The notes below the pieces were generated by a model, which saw only the letters and a list, made by a program, of their open reading frames with translations, was not told the origin of the DNA and searched no databases. A program made the translations under genes and the position numbers. Shown in pieces: positions 45,204 through 53,992 of a stretch of DNA of 64,000 nt (positions within the stretch are counted from its first letter, which is position 1; every line of letters starts with the position of its first letter). This stretch comes from Cupriavidus nantongensis (lineage in GTDB: Bacteria; Pseudomonadota; Gammaproteobacteria; Burkholderiales; Burkholderiaceae). Location: NCBI RefSeq assembly GCF_001598055.1, contig NZ_CP014845.1, positions 310,001-374,000 of the forward strand. The letters are read 5' to 3'.

Positions 45204-46363
45204 CCAGGGCAACTGACCGCGGCGGCGTGGCCATTCTCGGTACCGGGCTGGCCGGGCTCGGACACGCCGGCGGCCGCACGGAACAGGAAATCATCGCCCA
45301 GGCAGCCAGCGCGGCCGTGGCCGCGAGCGGGCTGCGCATGGCGGAGATCGACGGCATCATCACGTCCAGCCTGACTTCGCCCTGGTGGGTCATGCGGATG
45401 GCCGAGTACCTGGGTATCCGGCCCCGGTTTTCCGACAGCACCATGTTCGGCGGGTCCTCTTTCATCGCGGACCTGCGTATTGCCGCGATGGCGATCGAGG
45501 CCGGGGAATGCGAGAACGTTCTGATCTGCTACGGCAGCAATCCACGCAGCATTCCGAGCAGTTCGCGTGTCAATGCCATGCGCGCCGAACTCGACCCGCA
45601 ACCGTATGAGCATCCCTACCAGCCGTTCAATCCTGTCACCAGCTATGCGCTGGCTGCGGCGCGGCACATGCATGAGTACGGGACCACGCGCACGCAGCTT
45701 GCCGAGGTGGCCGTGGCGGCGCGCAAATGGGCACAGCTGAATCCCGATGCCTTTGCGCGCGATCCGCTCACCGTCGATGACGTCATCAGCGCCAAAATGA
45801 TCTCGGACCCGCTTACGGTACGCGATTGCTGCCTGGTCACCGACGGCGCCGGGGCCTTTGTCGTGACGCGCGCGGACCGGGCCAGGACGCTGCACGCCCG
45901 GCCCATCTATGTGCTGGGTGCTGGCCATGCGCATTGGCATCGCCAGATTTCCTGCATGGAGGATCTCACGCGGACGCCGGCAATCGACTCCGGCGCGAGG
46001 GCGTTCGCGCAGGCGGGGCTGACGCCGAAGGACATCGACGTTGTCGGGCTGTACGACGCCTTCACCATCAATCCGATCCTGTTCCTGGAAGACCTTGGCT
46101 TCTGCGCCAAGGGCGAAGGCGGTGCGTTCATTTCAGGCGGCCGTATCGAACCCGGCGGCGACTTCCCGATGAACACCAACGGCGGCGGGTTGTCGTGCGT
46201 GCATCCCGGCATGTACAGCATCTTCCTTGTCATCGAAGCCGTGACCCAGTTGCGCGGCGAAGCTGGCGAAAGGCAGGTAAATGGCTGCGAGACGGCGCTG
46301 GTGCATGGAAACGGCGGCGTCCTGTCCAGCCAGGCCACGGCGATCCTCGGGATCAGCCAATAG
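45200..46363 (+). CDS. Thiolase-like protein without nucleophilic cysteine, DUF35 partner
   Basis: 387 residues of the thiolase fold (SCP2-thiolase/Ltp branch). Where thiolases have the acylated cysteine, the sequence reads MFGGSSFIADLRIA, with no Cys. The C-terminal active-site loop reads NTNGGGLSCVHPG (His335 kept), and the final CxG cysteine motif is replaced by VHGNGG. A YDAFTINPILFLEDLGFC block (Tyr285) resembles Ltp-type aldolases. So it is unlikely to do Claisen chemistry; a retro-aldol cleavage of a beta-hydroxyacyl-CoA with its DUF35 partner is the best guess. Confidence 0.9.
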   Translation: MTRATDRGGVAILGTGLAGLGHAGGRTEQEIIAQAASAAVAASGLRMAEIDGIITSSLTSPWWVMRMAEYLGIRPRFSDSTMFGGSSFIADLRIAAMAIEAGECENVLICYGSNPRSIPSSSRVNAMRAELDPQPYEHPYQPFNPVTSYALAAARHMHEYGTTRTQLAEVAVAARKWAQLNPDAFARDPLTVDDVISAKMISDPLTVRDCCLVTDGAGAFVVTRADRARTLHARPIYVLGAGHAHWHRQISCMEDLTRTPAIDSGARAFAQAGLTPKDIDVVGLYDAFTINPILFLEDLGFCAKGEGGAFISGGRIEPGGDFPMNTNGGGLSCVHPGMYSIFLVIEAVTQLRGEAGERQVNGCETALVHGNGGVLSSQATAILGISQ

Positions 46364-46431
46364 GGCGCTGCAGCCGTGACCCGAGACCACCTTGCCGCTT
46401 CGGCGCGCTGAATCTTTCCTGAGAGTTGTCG

Positions 46432-48567
46432 ATGTCTCCGATTACCGAATCCATTCCCCTGTCGCCTACTGTGAGCTACGCGCAACACGGCGACGTTGCA
46501 GTGCTGATGTTGAACAACCCGCCCGTCAATGGTCTTGGCGACACGACGCGAGCGGGCTTGCACGCGGGTATCACGCGGGCTTTCGAGGACGACGCCATTG
46601 CTGCGGTGGTGATCGCCGGCGCGGGCAAGGTATTCTGCGGCGGCGCCGACATCCGTCAGTTCAACACGCCCGCGGCCACGGCATGGCCGGCTTCCCGCGA
46701 TATCCTGGCGCTGGTCGAGGCTGCGAAGAAGCCCGTGGTGGCTGCCATTCACGGTGTGGCGCTGGGGGGCGGGCTGGAGTTCGCGTTGGGCTGCCACTAT
46801 CGCGTGGTAACAGCCGACGCAAAACTTGGCTTGCCCGAGGTGAACCTTAGGCTGGTTCCAGGCGGAGGTGGTACGCAACGTCTGCCCAGGCTGGTCGGCG
46901 TGAAGCGGGCCCTGGAGATGATCCAGACGGGTGCGCCGGTTGGCGGACGAGAAGCGGTCCGGATCGGCCTGGCCGATGCCGTGGCAGACGGCGCCGAGAT
47001 GGCGGGAGCCGCCGCATTGGTGACGCGCGCAATAGAGGTTGCACGGCGTGCGGCACAGTCGGCCGAGCATCCGGTAGCGAGCCGCAAGGACGTGCCGGAG
47101 GGCGTGGTGGATTTCGAGGCGTGTCTTGCAGCGGTCAGTCCCAAGGCAAGGAACGCGGTGGCGCAGAAAGCCGCCATCCGTTGTGTGCAGGCGGCCACGC
47201 AGCTGCCGATCGCAGAAGGACTGGCATTCGAGCGCGCCCGCTTCGAAGAACTCGTGGCAGGCAATGAATCGAAATCGCTGCGGCATATCTTCTTCGCCGA
47301 GCGCGAGGCGCCGAAGTTCGCCGAGGGCAAGGGTCTGGCATTGCGGCCCATCGAGCGGGTCGCGGTGTTGGGTTCGGGAACCATGGGCGTGGGCATCGCC
47401 ATGTCCTATGCCAACGCCGGCATCCCGGTGGCATTGATCGAGCGGGAGCAGGCCGCGCTTGACCGCGGCATGTCGCTCATTCGCCGCAACTACGAGATCA
47501 CCGCGTCGAAAGGCAAGCTCAAGCCCGAGCAGATCGAAGCGCGGCTGGCACTGGTCACCCCGACGCTGGCGTTCGAGGCGGTTGCCGAAGCCGACCTGGT
47601 GGTCGAAGCCGTCTTCGAGGATATGGCCGTCAAGCAAGCCATCTTCAAGCAGCTGGACGCGGCCTGCAAGCCGACAGCCATTCTTGCCACCAACACCTCG
47701 CGCCTTGACATCGATGTCATCGCGGGCGCCACCAGCCGCCCAGGGGATGTCATTGGCCTGCACTTCTTTAGCCCTGCCAACGTCATGAAGTTGCTGGAAG
47801 TGGTACGCGGCCGCGCGACCAGTGCCGACGTGATTGCCACTTGCATGGCGATGGCTCAGCGGATCCAGAAGATCCCGGTGCTGGTGGGCGTATGCGAGGG
47901 CTTTGTCGGCAACCGTATGCTGACACCGTACTGGAGAGAAGCCGGCTTTCTGCTGGAGGAAGGCGCATCGCCGCAACAGGTGGACGGCGCCCTGACACGG
48001 TTCGGCATGGCAATGGGCCCGCTGACCATGGCGGATCTCGCCGGCATGGATATCAACTGGGCCACGCGCAAGCGGCTTGCGCCTACGCGGCCCGCGCACT
48101 TGCGCTACTCCAGGGTCGCGGACCGCATTTGCGAACTGGGCCGCTTCGGTCAGAAGACCAATGGTGGCTACTATCGTTACGAACCGGGAAGCCGGACGCC
48201 CATTCCCGATCCGCTGATCGACGAACTGATCGCAGACTGCGCGCGCGAGGCCGGCATCGCCAGGCGCGAGATCTGCGACGCGGAGATTGTCGAACGCACC
48301 ATGCTAGCCCTGGTCAACGAAGGCGCCCGCATCATCGAGGAAGGCATTGCGCGGCGCGCGTCGGATATCGATGTCGTCTACGTGCATGGCTATGGCTTCC
48401 CGGCCTGGCGCGGCGGCCCGATGTTCTACGCCGAGACGCTCGGCCTGGACAAGGTGCTGGCGCGCATCCTGGCCCTGCGCGCACAGCATGGGGCGCATTG
48501 GGAGGCTGCGCCGCTGCTAGAACGTCTCGTCGCCGGTGGTGCCGGATCCTTCGATAGCGGGCGTTGA
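46432..48567 (+). CDS. Bifunctional enoyl-CoA hydratase / 3-hydroxyacyl-CoA dehydrogenase
   Basis: 711 residues (ATG 46432; a TTG at 46426 is also open). The N-terminal crotonase domain has both catalytic glutamates: one in ALGGGLEFALGCHYR, one in LGLPEVNLRLVPGGGG. The NAD-binding dehydrogenase domain starts near VAVLGSGTMGVGIAMSYANA, with the catalytic histidine in GLHFFSPANVMKLLEVV. Two C-terminal dehydrogenase domains follow (RPAHLRYSRVADRI; VYVHGYGFPAWRGGPM). FadJ/FadB-like, carrying out the middle two beta-oxidation steps. 68 bp after the thiolase-like gene. Convergent with the crotonase gene. Confidence 0.94.
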   Translation: MSPITESIPLSPTVSYAQHGDVAVLMLNNPPVNGLGDTTRAGLHAGITRAFEDDAIAAVVIAGAGKVFCGGADIRQFNTPAATAWPASRDILALVEAAKKPVVAAIHGVALGGGLEFALGCHYRVVTADAKLGLPEVNLRLVPGGGGTQRLPRLVGVKRALEMIQTGAPVGGREAVRIGLADAVADGAEMAGAAALVTRAIEVARRAAQSAEHPVASRKDVPEGVVDFEACLAAVSPKARNAVAQKAAIRCVQAATQLPIAEGLAFERARFEELVAGNESKSLRHIFFAEREAPKFAEGKGLALRPIERVAVLGSGTMGVGIAMSYANAGIPVALIEREQAALDRGMSLIRRNYEITASKGKLKPEQIEARLALVTPTLAFEAVAEADLVVEAVFEDMAVKQAIFKQLDAACKPTAILATNTSRLDIDVIAGATSRPGDVIGLHFFSPANVMKLLEVVRGRATSADVIATCMAMAQRIQKIPVLVGVCEGFVGNRMLTPYWREAGFLLEEGASPQQVDGALTRFGMAMGPLTMADLAGMDINWATRKRLAPTRPAHLRYSRVADRICELGRFGQKTNGGYYRYEPGSRTPIPDPLIDELIADCAREAGIARREICDAEIVERTMLALVNEGARIIEEGIARRASDIDVVYVHGYGFPAWRGGPMFYAETLGLDKVLARILALRAQHGAHWEAAPLLERLVAGGAGSFDSGR

Positions 48568-48637
48568 ATAGCCGGATCGCGGCATCCTGCCGGTCCGCCG
48601 GGGGACGCCGACGGCAGATCGGAAAGGACAGCCCCGT

Positions 48638-49540
48638 TCAGCCCTTGCGGCGATCTTCCATCTGCCGGATCAGGGCACGTGCCTCGTCGCCTTCCGGAAT
48701 CGGCTGCCCGCTGTCGCGCCATGCGACCGCCGCCTTGAATCCGGCTTCCTGGGCGTAGCGACGGAACCACAGCCCTTCCGGGTTGTGGCGCGTGATGCCG
48801 TCAAACAGGGTGGCCATGGTCTGGCTTTGCTCCAGGCCCATCGTCAGCATGACCTGGTTGACGACCATCTTGTGCATGGCGAGATGGCTGTTCGGCACGC
48901 CGGCAATGCGCTCGGCAAGTTCGAAGGTGTGGCTGTCCAGCTCCGCTACGGGAACGGAAGCGTTGGCCAGTCCCCAGGCTGCGGCGGTGCGCCCGTCGAG
49001 TACGTTGCCGGTGAACATCATCTGTTTCGCCCGGGCAAAACCCAGGCGGTAGGTCCACATGGCCGTGGTCGGGCATCCCCAGACGCGCGTCGGCATATAG
49101 CCGATGCGTGCGTCGTCTGCCATGACGAGCAGATCGCAGCACAACGCGATATCGCTGCCGCCGGCCACGGCCGCGCCATGTACCTGGGCAATGGTCGGCT
49201 TGGGGCTGCGCCACAGGCTCATGAAGTCTTCGGTAAAGCCCTTCATCGCGCGATAGTCGAGCATGGGATCCCACGGGTACTGCTCTTGCTGGCATGGCTG
49301 GTCGCGCAAGGTCTGTGCGGAATCGGCCAGGTCATAGCCGCCGCAGAACCCCTTGCCCGCGCCCTCGACAATGATCACGTGAATCTCATCGTTCTCATTC
49401 GCCCATTCCACGGCGCTGCGGATGTCCCGCGGCATGCCTGCAGTGATGGCATTGAGACGCTCGGGGCGGTTCAGCAACAGCCGCGCAATGCGCGGATTGC
49501 GCGGATCGGGCTGAATCTGGACGGTATCGAAGTCAGGCAT
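48638..49540 (-). CDS. Crotonase-superfamily protein lacking the hydratase glutamates
   Basis: 300 residues with the crotonase fold and oxyanion-hole segments ([33 protein letters not shown]). The two glutamates needed for enoyl-CoA hydration are missing: the first position is Asp in GGSDIA, the second is Thr in GYMPTRVWG. So it is probably another activity (isomerase, thioesterase, decarboxylase or dehalogenase) or an inactive relative. Divergent from the TetR gene with a shared operator region, and thus probably controlled together with the acyl-CoA ligase. Confidence 0.9.
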   Translation of the reverse strand: MPDFDTVQIQPDPRNPRIARLLLNRPERLNAITAGMPRDIRSAVEWANENDEIHVIIVEGAGKGFCGGYDLADSAQTLRDQPCQQEQYPWDPMLDYRAMKGFTEDFMSLWRSPKPTIAQVHGAAVAGGSDIALCCDLLVMADDARIGYMPTRVWGCPTTAMWTYRLGFARAKQMMFTGNVLDGRTAAAWGLANASVPVAELDSHTFELAERIAGVPNSHLAMHKMVVNQVMLTMGLEQSQTMATLFDGITRHNPEGLWFRRYAQEAGFKAAVAWRDSGQPIPEGDEARALIRQMEDRRKG

Positions 49541-49593
49541 GACTGGGCTCTCTTCTGGACATAAGTGGATCCATTCTAGGAAGCCCGGACCCT

Positions 49594-49675
49594 GACAGTC
49601 AATGCTGACTGTCGTTGAACCGTCAGCTTTGACTGCTCAGGGATTGTGCTATGTTGACAGTCAATTCTGACTGTT
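49594..49675. promoter_or_regulatory. Three related TetR-type palindromes between crotonase and TetR genes
   Basis: GACAGTCA-ATGC-TGACTGTC at 49594-49613 (perfect 8-4-8), a degenerate CGTCA-GCTT-TGACTG at 49621-49635, and GACAGTCA-ATTC-TGACTGTT at 49656-49675 (7-4-7 perfect). The left site overlaps a minus-strand promoter (TTGACT, 18 bp, TAGAAT) for the crotonase gene; the right site lies just before the TetR ATG at 49692. Centre spacings are 24 and 38 bp. Confidence 0.8.
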
Positions 49676-49691
49676 CCTAATCTTCGTCCAT

Positions 49692-50339
49692 ATGAAAGCT
49701 ACCGAACGCCCGCGCCGGACATCCGCCGGAAAGCCTGCCAACGCCAATGCCACCACCGGCAAGGAAACGCTGGGCACGCGCGAACGCATTCTCGACGCAG
49801 CCGTGACCATCGTGATCGAGCAGGGCACCGCCCGCGCCACCACGCTGGAGGTCCAGCGCCGCGCCGGCGTCAGCCGCGGCGCCTTGCTTCATCACTTTCC
49901 GACGCATGCGGACCTGCTGTCCGCAACCGTGGAAGGGCTGGTCAAGCGCAACGAGGAAGCGGTGCTGGCAAGCCTGGCGAAGCTGGAAGGCACCAGGGAT
50001 GTGGTCGAGCGCGCGATCCGCGTGCTGGCGATTGCCTCGGTCCAGCCGGCGTACCTGGCGGAGCTCGAACTATGGGCGGTCTCCCGTACCGATCCAGACC
50101 TGAGAGCGACCCTGGCAGAGGCGGAGCGTCGCGCGCGCAAGGACAGCGAGCGCGTCCTGAAAACATTGTTCGAGGCATCGGACAGCAGTCCGATGCAAGC
50201 CTCCGTGATCGCCATGACGATCGAGTTTCTCAGGGGACTGGCGCTGTCCGGCGTGTTGCGCGGCAGTCCCGTCAGACGGCAGCAGCTGATTGGCCAATGG
50301 ATTCAGGCCACAAAATTACTACTGGAGACGACGCCTTGA
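49692..50339 (+). CDS. TetR-family regulator
   Basis: 215 residues. Helix-turn-helix at about 30-75 (RERILDAAVTIVIEQGTARA, VQRRAGVSRGALLHHFPTHADLL). The C-terminal ligand domain is not conserved with well-known members. The basic N-terminal tail (about 1-22) may add minor-groove contacts. It precedes the acyl-CoA ligase gene, with which it overlaps (TTGA), and is divergent from the crotonase gene across the triple operator. A likely ligand is an acyl-CoA of this pathway. Confidence 0.94.
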   Translation: MKATERPRRTSAGKPANANATTGKETLGTRERILDAAVTIVIEQGTARATTLEVQRRAGVSRGALLHHFPTHADLLSATVEGLVKRNEEAVLASLAKLEGTRDVVERAIRVLAIASVQPAYLAELELWAVSRTDPDLRATLAEAERRARKDSERVLKTLFEASDSSPMQASVIAMTIEFLRGLALSGVLRGSPVRRQQLIGQWIQATKLLLETTP

Positions 50340-51970
50340 CCCGACTTGCTGACCCCGCCCTGTCCTATATCGCCCCGGACACCTCGGTACCGGTTCTCGA
50401 TATGACCACCGGCGATGCCCTGCGTGCCGCCGCCCTGCGCCACCCGCACCGAACGGCCCTGGTGGAAGTGGCAGCGCCCGGTCAGCCATCCCTCACGGGC
50501 GCGGCCAGCACCGCGCGACGCTGGACCTACGACGAACTCATGCGCGACGCGGAACGCTGCGCACGCTGGCTGCTGACCCGCTTCGAGCCAGGCGAACGGG
50601 TCTGCCTGTGGGCCCCGAACGTTCCAGAGTGGGTGATCCTGCAGTACGGCGCGGCGCTTGCAGGGCTGGTGCTGGTGACCGCGAATCCCGGGCTGCGTGC
50701 CGCCGAGCTGCGTTATGTGCTGACGCAGTCCCAGGCCAGCGGTCTGCTGCACACGGCTGAATTCCGAGGCACCAACATGTCCGCGATCGCCGGCGAGGTA
50801 GCGGACTGCGTGCGCGAGCGATTCTGCCTGTCTGACTGGCATGGCGAGGTGCTGACATGCAGTTCGACAGCTGAGCTGCCGACGGTCCTGCCGACGGATC
50901 CCGCGCAAATCCAGTACACCTCGGGAACGACCGGCCAGCCGAAGGGCGCACTGCTGCATCATCGCGGGCTGGTCACCAACGCCGCCTACGTCGCGGCGCG
51001 CGCGGGCATGAACGGGTCGATCCTGATGAGCCCGATGCCGCTGTTCCATACGGCAGGCGCCGTGCTCAGCTCGCTGGGTGCCATCACGACCGGATCGACC
51101 TATGTGCTGCCGTTGATGTTCGAGCCGGAACTCGTGCTCACCGCCATCGCGCGGGAGCGCTGCGAATTCCTGTTCGGCGTGCCCACCATGCTCATTGCCA
51201 TGCTGGAACATCCCAGGCGCGGCGATGTGGACCTGCGCAGCCTGAAGGTGGCGAGTTCCGGCGGGGCGCCGGTGCCGCCGGAACTGCTGCGGCGCATCGA
51301 GCGCGAGTTCGGTTGCGACCTCATTACGGTGTACGGACAAACCGAGGCCAGCCCGATCATCTGCCAGTCGTCGCCGGCCGACAGCCAGGAAGACAAGGCC
51401 AACACCGCAGGCTACCCGCTGCCGCAAGTGGAAGTGCGGATCGCAGACCCCGCGGATGGCGCCATCGTCGCGACCGGCCAGGAAGGAGAAATCCAGGCCC
51501 GCGGCTATCAATGCATGCTCGGTTACTTCAATATGCCGGAGGCGACAGCAGCGGCGGTGTCGGCCGACGGCTGGCTGCGAACAGGCGACCTGGGAACCAT
51601 GGACGAACGCGGCTACCTGCGCGTCACCGGGCGACTGAAGGACATGATCATCCGGGGCGGGGAGAACATTTACCCCGCGGAAGTCGAGGCGCGCCTGATC
51701 GAGCATCCGGCGGTCGCGATGGCTGCGGTGTTTGGCTTGCCGGACGAGAAGTGGGGTGAAGTCGTGGCCGTGGCGATCAGGCTGCGTGAAGGCGGCAAAC
51801 CTGAGCCGGATGCGCTGCGTGACTTCCTGCGCCTTCAGCTGGCCCCGCACAAAATCCCCACGCGCTGGTTCTGCTGCAGTGAGTTTCCGATGACCGGCTC
51901 CGGCAAGATCCAGAAGTTCCGCCTGCGGGAGCTCGCGGAAGCCGGGGGGCTTGCCGAATTCGGGCTTTGA
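50336..51970 (+). CDS. Acyl-CoA synthetase (AMP-forming)
   Basis: Activates a carboxylic acid with ATP and CoA. I place the start at the TTG at 50336, eight bases after GGAG (50324-50327) and overlapping the TetR stop; it gives 544 residues. An ATG at 50297 inside the TetR gene is the alternative. Adenylate-forming motifs: IQYTSGTTGQPKGALLHH (P-loop), VYGQTEASP, GDLGTMDERGYLRVTGRLKD, and the catalytic lysine near the end in MTGSGKIQKFRL. Probably supplies the CoA thioester to the crotonase, FadJ-like and thiolase-like proteins encoded next door. Confidence 0.93.
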   Translation: MTRLADPALSYIAPDTSVPVLDMTTGDALRAAALRHPHRTALVEVAAPGQPSLTGAASTARRWTYDELMRDAERCARWLLTRFEPGERVCLWAPNVPEWVILQYGAALAGLVLVTANPGLRAAELRYVLTQSQASGLLHTAEFRGTNMSAIAGEVADCVRERFCLSDWHGEVLTCSSTAELPTVLPTDPAQIQYTSGTTGQPKGALLHHRGLVTNAAYVAARAGMNGSILMSPMPLFHTAGAVLSSLGAITTGSTYVLPLMFEPELVLTAIARERCEFLFGVPTMLIAMLEHPRRGDVDLRSLKVASSGGAPVPPELLRRIEREFGCDLITVYGQTEASPIICQSSPADSQEDKANTAGYPLPQVEVRIADPADGAIVATGQEGEIQARGYQCMLGYFNMPEATAAAVSADGWLRTGDLGTMDERGYLRVTGRLKDMIIRGGENIYPAEVEARLIEHPAVAMAAVFGLPDEKWGEVVAVAIRLREGGKPEPDALRDFLRLQLAPHKIPTRWFCCSEFPMTGSGKIQKFRLRELAEAGGLAEFGL

Positions 51971-52062
51971 CGCTGGCAGCTGCCGCGGGGCCATCTGGAT
52001 CGACGTGCCGGCGGGTCAAGTAAAGTAATGCCCCGTCCGTTCCTATCGACAGCATTCCCCAA

Positions 52063-52995
52063 ATGGCAGTCATGCAAAGAAAGCGCGCCACGCTGGTCGG
52101 CCTGGTCGCCGTGCTCCTGTGGAGTTCGATCGTCGGCCTGATCCGCGGCGTCAGCGAGAGCTTCGGCGCCACCGGTGGCGCGGCGCTGATGTACACGGTG
52201 GCTTCCGCGCTGCTGTGGGTCACGGTGGGTAGTGTCCGGCTGCGGGCGCTGCCGCGCGCCTACCTGCTCTGGGGCAGCGTGCTGTTCGTGTCGTACGAGC
52301 TGTGCCTGTCGCTGTCGATCGGCTACGCCAGCAGCGGCCGGCAGGCGATCGAGGTGGCCATGGTCAACTACCTGTGGCCCAGCTTCACCATGCTGGCCGC
52401 CATCCTGTTCAACCGGCAGCGTGCCAGCTGGCTGGTAGTGCCGGGTCTGCTGGTGGCCATCCTTGGTATCTGCCAGGTACTGGGCGGGGACCAGGGGCTG
52501 GATGTGGCGGGCATGGCGGCCAACGTGCGCGACAACCCGCTCAGCTACGGGCTGGCCTTTGCGGGCGCGGTGATCTGGGCGGGCTACTGCACCGTGACGG
52601 CCCGTATCGCGCAGGGCAAGAACGCCGTCACGCTGTTCTTCATGCTGACCGCGCTGGCCTTGTGGACCAAGTACCTGTTCACCGGCGGCGAAGCGATGGC
52701 GTTCAGCGTTGCCGGCGTGGTCTACCTGGCGCTGGCTGCCGGTGCGATGGGCTTTGGTTATGCGGCGTGGAATGTCGGCATCCTGCACGGCAACGTGTCG
52801 GTGCTCGCGGGTGCGTCGTATTTCATTCCGGTGCTGTCGGCCGCGCTGGCTGCCGCGCTGCTGCGTGCGCCGCTGTCCTTCGCGTTCTGGAAGGGTGCGG
52901 CGATGGTGGTTGGGGGTTCCGTCCTTTGCTGGCTGGCGACGCGCGGCAAAGGCGAGCGCGCCGCGCCACCCGCTGCGTCCAGCCAGGCGACATAG
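52063..52995 (+). CDS. yddG: YddG-type aromatic amino acid/drug exporter
   Basis: 310 residues, ten membrane helices, DMT superfamily. Strong resemblance from memory to E. coli YddG over the whole length: KRATLVGLVAVLLWSSIVGL, GRQAIEVAMVNYLWPSFTML, then PLSYGLAFAGAVIWAGYCTV and AAWNVGILHGNVSVLAGASY. YddG exports aromatic amino acids and paraquat. ATG 52063 and 52072 are both possible; no clear ribosome site. Convergent with the TetR gene 25 bp away and not evidently part of either flanking cluster. Confidence 0.9.
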   Translation: MAVMQRKRATLVGLVAVLLWSSIVGLIRGVSESFGATGGAALMYTVASALLWVTVGSVRLRALPRAYLLWGSVLFVSYELCLSLSIGYASSGRQAIEVAMVNYLWPSFTMLAAILFNRQRASWLVVPGLLVAILGICQVLGGDQGLDVAGMAANVRDNPLSYGLAFAGAVIWAGYCTVTARIAQGKNAVTLFFMLTALALWTKYLFTGGEAMAFSVAGVVYLALAAGAMGFGYAAWNVGILHGNVSVLAGASYFIPVLSAALAAALLRAPLSFAFWKGAAMVVGGSVLCWLATRGKGERAAPPAASSQAT

Positions 52996-53020
52996 CGCGA
53001 CAGAGACGAAAACAAAGGAC

Positions 53021-53767
53021 TCAGGCCTGGCTGTTCTCGCGCAGCCGGGCCAGCACTTGCTCCGACACGGGCGCCTGCACGGCGCCGACGGCCATGTCGA
53101 TCAGGTTCTCGACGGCGCGGGTCATGTCGAAGCCGCGGTTCTGGCGCCCGCGCCTGGCCTTGATGCGCTCGAAATCCGCCAGGCTGAAGATGATGAAGGC
53201 CAGGCCGGACAGATATCGCTGCCTGACGAGGCTGGCGGGCAGGCCTGACAGCGCCGCCTCCAGTATCGCCTGGGCGCGGCGAAAGCCGCGATTGGTCTCG
53301 TCGCTGGTGAACGCGACGATGTCCACATCGGGATGCATCTGCGCGGCCGCGAGGAAGCGGTTGTAGTAGTTCTCCTTGCCGCGCTCGGTCAGCCCGGTGG
53401 CCATGGGCCTGACCAGTGCCTCGATCGCGGTGCGCACGCTCGGCCGCGGGTCGCGCTGCAAGGCCTGGTCCAGGAACACATTGCGCAGCGCGTCGAACTC
53501 CTGCATGCGCCGCTGCAGGATGGCGCGGATCAGCGCTTCCTTGGAGCCGAAGTGGTAATGCAGCGCGGAGGTGTTCTTCTGCTCGGCCTCCCGGGAAATC
53601 TCGCGCATCGACACCGCATCGATGCCTTTCTCCGCATAGAGGCGCTCGGCCGTGAAGAGCAGCAGGTCAGAGCTGTTCGCCGAGACTGGCGTGCCGATCG
53701 CTTCGTCCGCTTCGAAAGCTTCGGCCGGCCCGGACTTATGGCGCACACGGGCGGGGGCTTGTTTCAT
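53021..53767 (-). CDS. TetR-family regulator
   Basis: 248 residues, long for the family because of a 30-residue N-terminal tail. Helix-turn-helix at about 34-82 (LLLFTAERLYAEKGIDAVSM, SALHYHFGSKEALIRAILQR). Divergent from the alkyl-sulfatase operon with a perfect palindrome in between, so it most likely represses that operon and itself. Confidence 0.93.
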   Translation of the reverse strand: MKQAPARVRHKSGPAEAFEADEAIGTPVSANSSDLLLFTAERLYAEKGIDAVSMREISREAEQKNTSALHYHFGSKEALIRAILQRRMQEFDALRNVFLDQALQRDPRPSVRTAIEALVRPMATGLTERGKENYYNRFLAAAQMHPDVDIVAFTSDETNRGFRRAQAILEAALSGLPASLVRQRYLSGLAFIIFSLADFERIKARRGRQNRGFDMTRAVENLIDMAVGAVQAPVSEQVLARLRENSQA

Positions 53768-53869
53768 CGTTCAACCTGGCAGTGAAGTCATTGCCGGCCA
53801 TCGGGCACAGCGAGGGCAGCCCCGTTGGCCGGGCAGGGACAGCTTAGACATCCGCCACGATTAAATCAA

Positions 53870-53900
53870 GTGCTTTACTTCGGTTAAAGCACGTGCTTTA
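53870..53900. promoter_or_regulatory. Operator palindrome of the TetR/alkyl-sulfatase region
   Basis: TAAAGCACGTGCTTTA (53885-53900) is a perfect 16-bp palindrome. The half-site GTGCTTTA occurs again at 53870-53877, making an inverted pair with 7 bp between. It lies about 93 bp before the sulfatase ATG and 118 bp from the TetR start. A plausible minus-strand promoter (TTGATT, 17 bp, TAAGCT) for tetR runs through the left edge. Confidence 0.75.
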
Positions 53901-53992
53901 CTTTGGGCAGCGCGCCGCCGGCGCCCGTTGCAGGCGAACGCCGGCCCGGCCCGCGGCGCGCCGACACTCCCCACGATACCGAGCGCAGACCT

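Noticed and set aside
45907..48099. A 730-codon antisense frame over the thiolase-like and FadJ-like genes
   Set aside because: Same G+C artefact; the sense proteins carry intact catalytic motifs.
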